This document shows positions 1 through 5,617 of a stretch of DNA of 5,617 nucleotides, piece by piece. Within the stretch, counting starts at the first letter, position 1; every line of letters begins with the position of its first letter. This DNA is from Lentisphaeria bacterium (GTDB lineage Bacteria; Verrucomicrobiota; Lentisphaeria; Oligosphaerales; Oligosphaeraceae). Position numbers and translations under genes: made by a program. The stretch covers positions 1-5,617 of the forward strand of contig JAEDNB010000139.1 of assembly GCA_016302725.1 (NCBI GenBank), written 5' to 3'. The notes under the pieces are model-generated. The model was not told where the DNA came from, ran no database searches, and saw only the letters and a list, made by a program, of their open reading frames with translations.

Positions 1-465
1 CAACGCCGGACAAGGGAACGGCAGCAACGGGAATACCAGGAGGAGTTCAGGGAAGCCGTCCGGGGCTTCCTCTCCTTCCATCCACGCTGGAAGCCGTGGG
101 AGGAAAAACTGGCCCGCATCGTGACGGAGTTCACCACCCCCGTGGGAAGCGGCACCGTGGCCAGAACCCAGCGAATCCCCATCCAGGAACGCGCCCGGGC
201 GGCGGTCATCGCCTGGATGCGACACCAGACCACCGACTACGATCACACCTGGATCCCCAATGTGGCGGGAAAGCGACGGGAGGTCCGCCGGAACCTGGCA
301 CAGGAATCCCTGCGCCTCCTCCAAGCCTACCGCCAGGGAAAGGAGATCCCCGCCAACTGCCCCCTGCAACGTGCCATTCTTGCCCAGGAAAGGCCGCCCC
401 AGCCAACGCCGAAAACGCCCACCACTCCCCCTCCGCCGCAGGAAGAGGGGGGCTTCTGGCTTTGA
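1..465 (+). CDS. DUF2293-family protein, C-terminal part (5' end outside window)
   Basis: The frame is open from base 1 to a TGA at 463-465, giving 154 visible residues of a protein whose start lies upstream. The visible part opens with a charged stretch rich in Arg, Gln and Glu, then a Trp-containing segment (FHPRWKPWEEKLA). The core has VGSGTVART, then AVIAWMRHQTTDYD, then GKRREVRR, an arrangement I recognise from DUF2293 proteins, whose function is unknown. The last 30 or so residues are a Pro/Thr-rich, probably disordered tail (TPKTPTTPPPPQEE). The strongly basic core would suit nucleic-acid binding, but that is inference. The next gene, a NERD helicase, starts 22 bases downstream in the same direction, so the two are probably co-transcribed. 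The family call rests on remembered motif patterns, not on a profile search. Confidence 0.72.
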   Translation, partial: QRRTRERQQREYQEEFREAVRGFLSFHPRWKPWEEKLARIVTEFTTPVGSGTVARTQRIPIQERARAAVIAWMRHQTTDYDHTWIPNVAGKRREVRRNLAQESLRLLQAYRQGKEIPANCPLQRAILAQERPPQPTPKTPTTPPPPQEEGGFWL

Positions 466-487
466 CCGCCACCCCCGGCCCATCCCC

Positions 488-2137
488 ATGCCTACCTTCA
501 TTCCCCCAGCACCCCTGGACGACACCCAGCGCCCGGAATCCGAAAAATTCGTCTATGAAAGCCTCAAGGGGCACCTGGACTCCTCCTGGTATGTCTTCCC
601 CAATTTCCACTATCTCTTCCAGGACAACCAGAAAAGGCTCTGGGACAAGGAGGTGGACTTCCTCCTCTACCGCCCCGGGATGGGAATCCTCATCCTGGAG
701 GTGAAGGGAGGCCTCATCTCCTACCGGGACAGCACCTGGTTCCAGGAAGACCGCGCCATCCAGCCCATCAGCCAGGCAAGGCTCAACAAATATGCCATCA
801 TGGACTTGCTGGAGAAGAAATTCGGGCATCCCGTCCACCTTCGCTTTGCCCACTGCGTCTGCTTCCCCTCCCTCCAGGCGGAGGGACAGGTCTGGCCCCC
901 CGAGGCCGATGGCCTGGTCCTCTACCGGGACACCCTGAAATTCCTTCCGCGTATCGCCGAGGACCTCCTCTCCCGCGCCCCGCTCCCCCCCGATGTGGAA
1001 CGGATGCCCCCACCCTTGCCCGAAGAGGTCATCCAAATCCTCTCCCCCCGGAACCAGCCCGCCCCCAGGCTCTGCGACATGATTCTGGACGACGGCCCAC
1101 GCTTCTGCAAACTGACGGACGAACAGGACGCCATCCTGAAGGCACTGCAGGAGTTCCCAAGGCTCCAGGTGGAGGGGCCGGCCGGCACCGGGAAAACCTA
1201 TCTGGCCATGCGGAAGGCAGAGCGGGTCTACGATGAGGGAGGAACCCCCATCATCCTCTGCTACAACCAGATGATTGCCCACAAAATCCAAAAGAGGCTG
1301 CGGGACGAACGGTACAACATCCAGGTCTATGCCTTCTTCGACTTCTGCGTGAAAGCCGCAAACATCCCACGGCAGGAATACGAAAAATACAAGGACAACC
1401 CCCTCCTCTACTCCAAGGTCCTGATCCCTATGCTGAACCAAAGCCTGGACAAAAACCCCCTCGCATACGACTGCGTCATCATCGACGAGGGACAGGATTT
1501 CTCCCGGCCCATGCTGGACGCCGCCCAACGGCTCCTCTCCCCCGGCGGACATTTCTATATCTTCTATGACCCAGGGCAAAACATCTTCCGGAATCAAATG
1601 CTCCTCCCCCTGGACACCATGGGCACCCCGCCCGTCTACCTTACCAGAAACTGCCGCAACACCCTGAAAATCATCCAGGCCCTGCAAGCCTACCACCGCA
1701 CGGACATGACCCCCATGCCCCAGACCCCCACGGGAAAGGGAGTCACTCTCCGGCAGGACGGGGAGATGCGGAATATGCTGGAACAGGAACTGGAAACCCT
1801 CTTCGCCAAAGACCAAATCTCCCATACCCAGGTGGTCGTCCTCGGAGCACACTCCCTCTCCCATACCAGCCTGGGGGACAATCCCCACGCAGGACGCTTC
1901 ACCCTGATGGAAAACGCCAAGTCCACAGCCAACGGGGAAATCGCATACTACACCTATATGAAATTCAAGGGCTGCGAGGCCAACGCCGTCATCCTCCTGG
2001 ATGTGGACCCCGACGACCCCCGATGGAACGTTGCAGGACTCTATACCGCCATGAGCCGCGCCATCCATAAACTCATCATCCTCCAGCCCCCAGACGCAAA
2101 ACCACTCCCACCCCCACAAACTACAATGATATTGTAA
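488..2137 (+). CDS. NERD-domain superfamily 1 (UvrD/Rep-like) DNA helicase
   Basis: A complete 549-residue protein joining a nuclease-related NERD domain (about residues 15-125) to a compact SF1 helicase (about 205-535). The NERD part shows a PD-(D/E)xK-like set: D57 in KEVDFLL, then E71-V-K73 in ILEVKGG, and a Gln-containing helix near residues 92-105. Helicase motifs appear in order: Q motif TDEQ (210-213), Walker A GPAGTGKT (230-237), motif Ia around 256-271, Walker B IIDEGQD (331-337), motif III YDPGQNIF (360-367), motif IV LTRNCRNT (385-392), motif V KFKGCEANAVILL (492-504) and motif VI YTAMSRA (519-525) with the arginine finger R524. The product should be an ATP-driven DNA translocase or helicase, perhaps with nuclease activity. 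Its role may be repair or defence; the sequence does not decide. The frame stays open upstream to about 260, but ATG 488 is chosen because MPTFIPPAPL matches the usual NERD-helicase N-terminus and avoids overlapping the upstream gene. No Shine-Dalgarno sequence precedes it. It ends in a short Pro-rich tail. Confidence 0.9.
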   Translation: MPTFIPPAPLDDTQRPESEKFVYESLKGHLDSSWYVFPNFHYLFQDNQKRLWDKEVDFLLYRPGMGILILEVKGGLISYRDSTWFQEDRAIQPISQARLNKYAIMDLLEKKFGHPVHLRFAHCVCFPSLQAEGQVWPPEADGLVLYRDTLKFLPRIAEDLLSRAPLPPDVERMPPPLPEEVIQILSPRNQPAPRLCDMILDDGPRFCKLTDEQDAILKALQEFPRLQVEGPAGTGKTYLAMRKAERVYDEGGTPIILCYNQMIAHKIQKRLRDERYNIQVYAFFDFCVKAANIPRQEYEKYKDNPLLYSKVLIPMLNQSLDKNPLAYDCVIIDEGQDFSRPMLDAAQRLLSPGGHFYIFYDPGQNIFRNQMLLPLDTMGTPPVYLTRNCRNTLKIIQALQAYHRTDMTPMPQTPTGKGVTLRQDGEMRNMLEQELETLFAKDQISHTQVVVLGAHSLSHTSLGDNPHAGRFTLMENAKSTANGEIAYYTYMKFKGCEANAVILLDVDPDDPRWNVAGLYTAMSRAIHKLIILQPPDAKPLPPPQTTMIL

Positions 2138-2180
2138 TAACATATTTATATCCATTGGGTTATAGATTTCTATACCTCTA
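2121..2180. promoter_or_regulatory. AT-rich island with two small palindromes
   Basis: These 60 bases, spanning the stop codon of the helicase gene, hold only 15 G or C, in a window that is otherwise strongly GC-rich. Two dyads lie within: TACAAT-GAT-ATTGTA at 2122-2136, perfect with 6-base arms and overlapping the stop codon, and TATAG-ATTT-CTATA at 2161-2174, whose arms extend imperfectly to GG(T)/CC. Such a site could hold a promoter or operator for the downstream rnf genes, or mark a recombination or insertion boundary. No convincing -35/-10 pair with normal spacing was found, so no promoter is called inside it. Confidence 0.35.
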
Positions 2181-2210
2181 GGGCCAAACGACTTAACGCA
2201 AGAATATCCC

Positions 2211-2238
2211 GTCTGGGCCATGCGGGCATGGCCCAGAC
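2211..2238. terminator. Perfect 12-bp GC-rich hairpin, candidate terminator of the helicase transcript
   Basis: GTCTGGGCCATG at 2211-2222 is exactly complementary to CATGGCCCAGAC at 2227-2238, with a CGGG loop; the closing C-G could add a thirteenth pair. It lies 73 bases past the helicase stop codon. The bases after it (TCTCCGTG) are not a proper U-tract, and the opposite strand has none either, so it is not a textbook intrinsic terminator. It could be a U-less terminator, a 3'-end stabilising structure, a dispersed REP-like palindrome or a protein-binding dyad. The inverted repeat is certain; its role is inferred. Confidence 0.42.
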
Positions 2239-2243
2239 TCTCC

Positions 2244-2310
2244 GTGCCCGACCTGTTTCCGCGGCGCCTTCCATTTCCCGGGATGCCCAGCGGAAAAGTG
2301 ACCTGGGTGC
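2244..2310 (+). promoter_or_regulatory. Possible structured RNA leader upstream of rnfA
   Basis: TTTCCGC at 2256-2262 pairs perfectly with GCGGAAA at 2290-2296. The inner bases GGC (2263-2265) and GCC (2285-2287) can extend the stem past a two-base bulge. An outer helix is possible between GTGCCCG (2244-2250) and TGGGTGC (2304-2310), with four Watson-Crick and three wobble pairs. This gives a two-helix arm with an internal loop, just after the perfect hairpin and before a second hairpin with a T-tract. It does not match any riboswitch class I know. It may be a leader element of the rnf transcript or chance pairing; only the inner 7-bp stem is strong. Confidence 0.25.
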
Positions 2311-2335
2311 ATTAGATTACAGGATTTCCCTGCGC

Positions 2336-2367
2336 TTCCGGGACTTTCCCTGAATTGTCCTTTTTTT
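2336..2367 (+). terminator. Weak hairpin plus T-tract, candidate terminator or attenuator before rnfA
   Basis: TTCCGGGA (2336-2343) and TCCCTGAA (2347-2354) form an 8-position stem with one C/T mismatch and a 3-base CTT loop. They are followed by TTGTCC and then seven consecutive Ts (2361-2367). The U-tract is the best in the window, but the stem is short and imperfect. It ends 67 bases before the rnfA start. If the rnf promoter lies in the AT-rich island, this element would sit in the leader and could act as an attenuator. If the promoter lies downstream of it, it simply ends upstream transcription. Confidence 0.3.
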
Positions 2368-2434
2368 GCCGGAGGCCGCCCCTTCCCCGTCGTGTCCTCC
2401 CTGGATTTCCCTTTTCACTTTCCTTAATTCCGCC

Positions 2435-3013
2435 ATGGCGAGTTATCTCAGCCTCATCATTGGTTGCATCCTGGTCAACAACTTTGTCCTCACCCAGATT
2501 TTGGGCATTTGCCCCTTTCTGGGCGTGTCCAAGTCCACCAAGACTGCCCTGGGCATGGGGGGTGCGGTGATTTTCGTGATGACCATCGCGGGCTTTTTCA
2601 CCTCCTGCATCCACCATTTCCTATTGAAGCCCCATGGGGTGACCTATCTATCCACCATCGTCTTCATTTTGGCCATTGCGGGCATTGTGCAGATAGTGGA
2701 GATCCTCATGCAGAAGTTTTCCCAGAGCCTATACCAGGCGCTGGGCATTTTCCTGCCGTTGATCACCACCAACTGCGCCGTGCTGGGCGCGGCCATCCTC
2801 TGCCAGCAGAAGGACTATGGTCTGGTGAAAAGCACGGTCTTCTGCGCCGCCTCCGCCGTGGGCTTCGCCCTGGCCCTCCTGCTCTTCTCCAGCATCCGCG
2901 AGCGCATGGAGCTTTCCCGCCCGCCCCTTTGCCTGAAGGGCCTTCCCCTGACCCTCATCACCGCCGGCCTGCTGGCCATGGCCTTCATGGGCTTCTCCGG
3001 ACTGGGGAACTGA
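2435..3013 (+). CDS. rnfA: RnfA, membrane subunit of the ion-translocating Rnf complex
   Basis: A 192-residue integral membrane protein, close to the family's usual length of about 190. Its N-terminus (MASYLSLIIGCILVNNFVL, then LGICPFLGVSK) aligns by eye with E. coli RsxA (LVNNFVL...LG.CPF.GVSK). The conserved LPLITTNCAVLG segment is at residues 107-118. Cys26 and Cys114 are the two conserved cysteines which, in studied Rnf and the related Nqr complexes, hold an Fe-S cluster in the membrane at the A/E (NqrE/NqrD) interface. About six hydrophobic membrane helices can be counted. RnfA helps move electrons across the membrane, coupled to Na+ or H+ transport. ATG 2435 is chosen because it gives the family N-terminus; a TTG at 2366 in the same frame would add 23 non-conserved residues. 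There is no Shine-Dalgarno sequence; the upstream bases are pyrimidine-rich. It is the first gene of the rnf run. Confidence 0.96.
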   Translation: MASYLSLIIGCILVNNFVLTQILGICPFLGVSKSTKTALGMGGAVIFVMTIAGFFTSCIHHFLLKPHGVTYLSTIVFILAIAGIVQIVEILMQKFSQSLYQALGIFLPLITTNCAVLGAAILCQQKDYGLVKSTVFCAASAVGFALALLLFSSIRERMELSRPPLCLKGLPLTLITAGLLAMAFMGFSGLGN

Positions 3014-3059
3014 CCCGCCGCCCCCCGCCCCCTTCCCCAGGTCCACCTCCCTCCTGAAC

Positions 3060-3836
3060 ATGAGCACACTTTTCATCATCATTCTCGTCGGGCTGATTAC
3101 CGGCATCGCCATCGCCATCATCAGCCGTTCCTTCGGCGTCGAGGCCAATCCCCTGGAGGAAGAGGTCAAGGCCCTTCTCCCAGGGGCGAACTGCGGGGGC
3201 TGCGGATTCCCGGGATGCGCCGGCTATGCCAAGGCCCTGGTGGACAAGAGCGCCCGCCCCGGCGCCTGCGCCGCCCAGAAACCCGAGGACATGAAGAAGA
3301 TGGCCGCCCTCCTGGGCGCCTCCGTGGACACCCGGGAGCCCAAGGTGGCCGTGGTCATGTGCAGCGGGGACGACCACCACGCCACCCGGCAGGCACAATA
3401 CAATGGCATCAACAACTGCCGGGACGCCATGATTGTGGCGGCGGGCGCCAAGACCTGCACCTTTGGCTGCCTGGGCCTGGGCGCCTGCGCCCGGGCATGC
3501 CCCTTCGGGGCCATTGAAATCACCCCCTATCACCTGGCGACCGTCCACAAGGACCTCTGCAGGGGATGCGGCAAATGCGTCCAGACCTGCCCCAAGAAAC
3601 TCATCCGCCTGGTGCCCAAGTCCGCCGTCATCCATGTCCACTGTTCCAACCCCTTGAAGGGGCCTGTGAAGTTCAAGGCCTGCAAGGCCGCCTGCATTGG
3701 ATGCGGCAAGTGTGTCAAGGCCGCCCCGGAGAACATGCGGATTGACGGCGGCATCGCCCTGGCCCAAATCAACTACGGCAATCCTCCCCCGGAGGAACTG
3801 GCCAGCGTCTGCCCCACCCACGCCTTGAGAAAGTAG
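3060..3836 (+). CDS. rnfB: RnfB, membrane-anchored polyferredoxin subunit of the Rnf complex
   Basis: A 258-residue protein. A single N-terminal membrane helix (about residues 4-21) anchors it. Next comes the RnfB-type 4Fe-4S motif with C45, C48, C53 and C70 (NCGGCGFPGCAGYA). Residues 97-125 hold the RnfB-specific segment with C101 and C120. A ferredoxin-like pair follows: C133, C137, C143, C147-P with the GCLGLGACARACPFGAI signature, and C167, C170, C173, C177-P. A third ferredoxin domain begins at C212, C215, C218, but its fourth position is Ala222 (KAAP) and only C251-P remains near the C-terminus, so it seems able to hold one cluster, not two. RnfB is thought to accept electrons from ferredoxin or pass them to it. 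It starts 46 bases after rnfA, and its leader ends in CCACCTCCCTCCTGAAC with no Shine-Dalgarno sequence. The length and multi-cluster layout resemble the long clostridial and Bacteroidota form, not the roughly 190-residue gammaproteobacterial form. Confidence 0.96.
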   Translation: MSTLFIIILVGLITGIAIAIISRSFGVEANPLEEEVKALLPGANCGGCGFPGCAGYAKALVDKSARPGACAAQKPEDMKKMAALLGASVDTREPKVAVVMCSGDDHHATRQAQYNGINNCRDAMIVAAGAKTCTFGCLGLGACARACPFGAIEITPYHLATVHKDLCRGCGKCVQTCPKKLIRLVPKSAVIHVHCSNPLKGPVKFKACKAACIGCGKCVKAAPENMRIDGGIALAQINYGNPPPEELASVCPTHALRK

Positions 3837-3860
3837 CCCGCCCCGCCCTTCCCTCCCTCC

Positions 3861-5231
3861 ATGAGCAAAATCTTCCATTTCTATGGCGGCGTGCATCCCC
3901 AGGAGGCAAAGGTCTCCCGGGGCACGCCCATCGTGGACGCCCCCCTCTACCCCCTCTACACCGTCCCCCTCTCCATGCATATCGGCGCCCCCGCCAAGCC
4001 CCTGGTGAAGGCGGGGGACACGGTGCTGCGGGGGCAGCCCCTGGGGGAGCCTGCCAGTTTTGTCTCCTCCTACGTCCACTCCCCCACCTCGGGCAAGGTG
4101 AAGAGCCTGGGCATGTGCCTGGGGCCGGCCGGCACCCAGCTGCCCTGCGTGGTCATCGAGGCGGACGGGGAGGACAAGGCGGCCGACCCGATGCCGCCCC
4201 TGGCGGACTGGAGGAACGCCGACCCCGCCATCCTTCGCCAGCGCGTGGCCGAGGCGGGCATCGTGGGCATGGGGGGCGCCGCCTTCCCCACCCCCGTGAA
4301 ACTCTCCATCCCCCCGGGAAAGTCCATTGACACCCTGATCATCAACGGGGTCGAGTGCGAACCATGCCTCACCGCAGACCACCGCCTCATGCTGGAGAGC
4401 CCCCGCATGATCCTGGAAGGCGTGGCCATCGCCGCGCGAATCCTGGGCGTGAAGAACATCTTCATTGGCATTGAGAACAACAAGCCGGACGCCATTGCCC
4501 TGCTGACCCGGGAGGCGGCCGCCTTCTCCGACCCCGCCATCCAGGTGGTCCCCCTCCAGGTACGCTATCCCCAGGGGGCGGAAAAGCAGTTGATCTACGC
4601 CATCACCAAGCGCCAGGTCCCCTCGGGCGGCCTTCCGGCGGATGTCCACTGCGTGGTGCAGAACATCGGCAGTTCCCATGCCATCGGAGAGGCTGTCCTC
4701 AAGGGCGAACCCCTCTACCAGCGCATCACCACTGTCACGGGAAGCCCCCTGGCCTCCCCGGGGAATTGGCGTTTCCGGGTGGGCACCAGCTACGGCGAGG
4801 CCCTGAAACTGGCCGGCGGGCTCCGCCCCGGCGCCTCCATCGGAAAGATGATTTCCGGCGGCCCCATGATGGGCATGGCGGTCTACTCCCAGGAAGTCCC
4901 CGTGATGAAAAACACCTCCGGCATCCTGGTCATGGCCCCAGAGGAAATCTTCCAATACACCTCCAAGGCCTGCCTGCGCTGCGGACGCTGCAACGACGCC
5001 TGCCCCATGCAGCTGATGCCTGGAATCCTCTCCGTCCAAATCGAGAACGAACGCTTCGACGACGCGCAAAACTGGCACGTGATGGACTGCATCGAATGCG
5101 GATGCTGCGCCTTCATCTGCCCTGCGGGACGCCCCCTGGTACAGCATATGCGGAGGGCAAAGTCCGAGGTGGGAGCCAAGCTCCGCGCCCAAAAAGCCCA
5201 GAAGCCCCAGCCCCCCAAGGGCGACAAATAA
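3861..5231 (+). CDS. rnfC: RnfC, NADH/FMN and Fe-S subunit of the Rnf complex
   Basis: A 456-residue peripheral subunit, complete. The N-terminal region (about 1-100) is a barrel-sandwich domain with HIGAPAKPLVKAGDTV and VHSPTSGKV. The flavin/NADH-binding core has the glycine-rich GIVGMGGAAFPTPVKL (133-148) and NGVECEPCLTADHRLMLE (162-179); the Cys at 169 stands where I recall Tyr in many RnfC proteins. An SLBB-like region (about 257-320) and KMISGGPMMGMAV (329-341) follow. Two 4Fe-4S motifs are at C371, C374, C377, C381-P and C410, C413, C416, C420-P, with an extra C415. RnfC is the site of NADH oxidation or NAD+ reduction and exchanges electrons with RnfB. The tail is short and rich in Lys, Ala, Gln and Pro, without the long Ala-rich repeats of E. 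coli RsxC. It starts 24 bases after rnfB, directly after CCCTCCCTCC and with no Shine-Dalgarno sequence. Confidence 0.97.
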   Translation: MSKIFHFYGGVHPQEAKVSRGTPIVDAPLYPLYTVPLSMHIGAPAKPLVKAGDTVLRGQPLGEPASFVSSYVHSPTSGKVKSLGMCLGPAGTQLPCVVIEADGEDKAADPMPPLADWRNADPAILRQRVAEAGIVGMGGAAFPTPVKLSIPPGKSIDTLIINGVECEPCLTADHRLMLESPRMILEGVAIAARILGVKNIFIGIENNKPDAIALLTREAAAFSDPAIQVVPLQVRYPQGAEKQLIYAITKRQVPSGGLPADVHCVVQNIGSSHAIGEAVLKGEPLYQRITTVTGSPLASPGNWRFRVGTSYGEALKLAGGLRPGASIGKMISGGPMMGMAVYSQEVPVMKNTSGILVMAPEEIFQYTSKACLRCGRCNDACPMQLMPGILSVQIENERFDDAQNWHVMDCIECGCCAFICPAGRPLVQHMRRAKSEVGAKLRAQKAQKPQPPKGDK

Positions 5232-5246
5232 GCGAGGTCCTCCCCC

Positions 5247-5617
5247 ATGGCAGACACTCCCAACGAAAAGACCGCCCCCGCGCCTTCCGCACCCCCCAAG
5301 CCCCAGGGCGCCCTTCCCGAGCCCGACTTGATCGTCTCCTCCTCCCCCCATTTCCATACCGCCGCCACCGTGGACAGCATCATGCGGTGGGTCCTCATCG
5401 CCCTGGCCCCCGCCTGCCTCGCCGGAATCTATTTCTTCGGCTGGAACGCCCTCCGGGTGCTTCTCCTCTGCACGGCCGGCAGCATGGCCCTGGAATGGGC
5501 CAGCGCACGTCTCATGGGACGCCCCAATGAACTCCGGGACGGCTCCGCCGCCGTCACAGGGCTGTTGCTGGGCATGAACCTCCCCTCCAACACCCCCTGG
5601 TGGATTTGCCTCATCGG
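5247..5617 (+). CDS. rnfD: RnfD, membrane flavoprotein subunit of the Rnf complex (3' end outside window)
   Basis: ATG 5247 opens a frame that runs without a stop to the window end, giving 123 residues of an expected 310-350. After a Pro/Ala-rich, hydrophilic N-terminal tail of about 27 residues comes LIVSSSPHFHTAATVDSIM, the typical RnfD/NqrB-type start (SPH....TV..IM). A membrane helix then carries WVLIALAPACLAGIYFF, and a second runs from about 69 to 82. The DGSAAVTGLLLGMNLP segment (98-113) is also typical of the family. The threonine that carries covalent FMN lies later in the family and is not visible here. It starts 15 bases after rnfC. A weak GAGG at 5234-5237 sits 9 bases before the ATG, the nearest thing to a ribosome-binding site among the four rnf genes. 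The hydrophilic extension before the conserved start is longer than in E. coli RsxD as I remember it. Confidence 0.93.
   Translation, partial: MADTPNEKTAPAPSAPPKPQGALPEPDLIVSSSPHFHTAATVDSIMRWVLIALAPACLAGIYFFGWNALRVLLLCTAGSMALEWASARLMGRPNELRDGSAAVTGLLLGMNLPSNTPWWICLI

Noticed and set aside
96..704. A 202-residue frame on the + strand overlapping DUF2293 and the helicase start.
   Set aside because: It is Pro/Ser/Thr-rich low complexity and conflicts with two better supported frames.
2132..2166. A possible promoter with TTGTAA (2132-2137) and TATAGA (2161-2166).
   Set aside because: The spacing is 23 bases, too long for a sigma-70-type promoter, and the -35 match is only partial.
206..2221. 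A 671-residue open frame on the minus strand covering the whole NERD helicase.
   Set aside because: The + strand has all SF1 motifs in order. The opposite frame is a Gly/Val-rich shadow caused by C-ending codons in GC-rich DNA and has no recognisable motifs.
2366..2434. A TTG start that would extend RnfA by 23 residues.
   Set aside because: The extension is not conserved in RnfA, and ATG 2435 gives the exact family N-terminus and usual length.
1174..4136. A 16-base exact repeat, GGGGCCGGCCGGCACC, at 1174-1189 (Walker A region) and 4121-4136 (rnfC).
   Set aside because: Both copies are in coding sequence, in GC-rich Gly/Pro/Ala codons and in different protein contexts, so chance is the simplest explanation.
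2985..5357. A 790-residue open frame on the minus strand opposite rnfB, rnfC and the start of rnfD.
   Set aside because: It is Gly/His-rich low-complexity sequence, mirrors strongly conserved Rnf genes and spans three gene boundaries. It is a codon-bias shadow.
4766..5530. A 254-residue frame on the + strand overlapping rnfC and rnfD in another reading frame.
   Set aside because: It is Arg/Pro/His-rich without motifs; rnfC and rnfD account for the region.

Overview
This GC-rich bacterial window holds two unrelated blocks on the + strand, separated by a 297-base gap. The left block (1-2137) is the 3' end of a DUF2293-family gene, followed 22 bases later by a complete NERD-domain superfamily 1 helicase. 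The right block (2435-5617) is the start of an Rnf operon in the order rnfA-rnfB-rnfC-rnfD, with rnfD cut by the window edge. The Rnf complex is a membrane-bound, ion-translocating ferredoxin:NAD+ oxidoreductase. rnfG and rnfE, which would complete it, are not in the window and would be expected just downstream.

The four Rnf subunits fit together as expected. RnfC carries the NADH/FMN-type glycine-rich site and two 4Fe-4S motifs. RnfB is a membrane-anchored polyferredoxin that passes electrons between ferredoxin and the membrane part. RnfA is an integral membrane subunit with the two conserved cysteines. RnfD is a membrane flavoprotein subunit. Gaps of 46, 24 and 15 bases between the genes indicate one transcript.

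The gap at 2138-2434 is the most structured noncoding part. It contains an AT-rich island with two small palindromes, a perfect 12-bp hairpin, a second stem-loop that may belong to an rnf leader, a weaker hairpin followed by seven Ts, and a recurring TTTCCC motif. No RNA gene, CRISPR array, insertion sequence or tRNA was recognised.

The taxon is uncertain. The evidence is high GC, almost no Shine-Dalgarno sequences before the starts, an A-B-C-D gene order combined with a long multi-cluster RnfB and a short RnfC, and a DUF2293 protein of the type I associate with planctomycete-like and cyanobacterial genomes. Together these suggest a non-proteobacterial anaerobe or facultative anaerobe, perhaps of the PVC group (Verrucomicrobiota, Lentisphaerota, Planctomycetota); this is a low-confidence inference.

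No clearly new system is proven here. The best leads are the RnfB C-terminal domain, which appears to have lost one Fe-S cluster in a coordinated way, the DUF2293/NERD-helicase pair, and the structured rnf leader.
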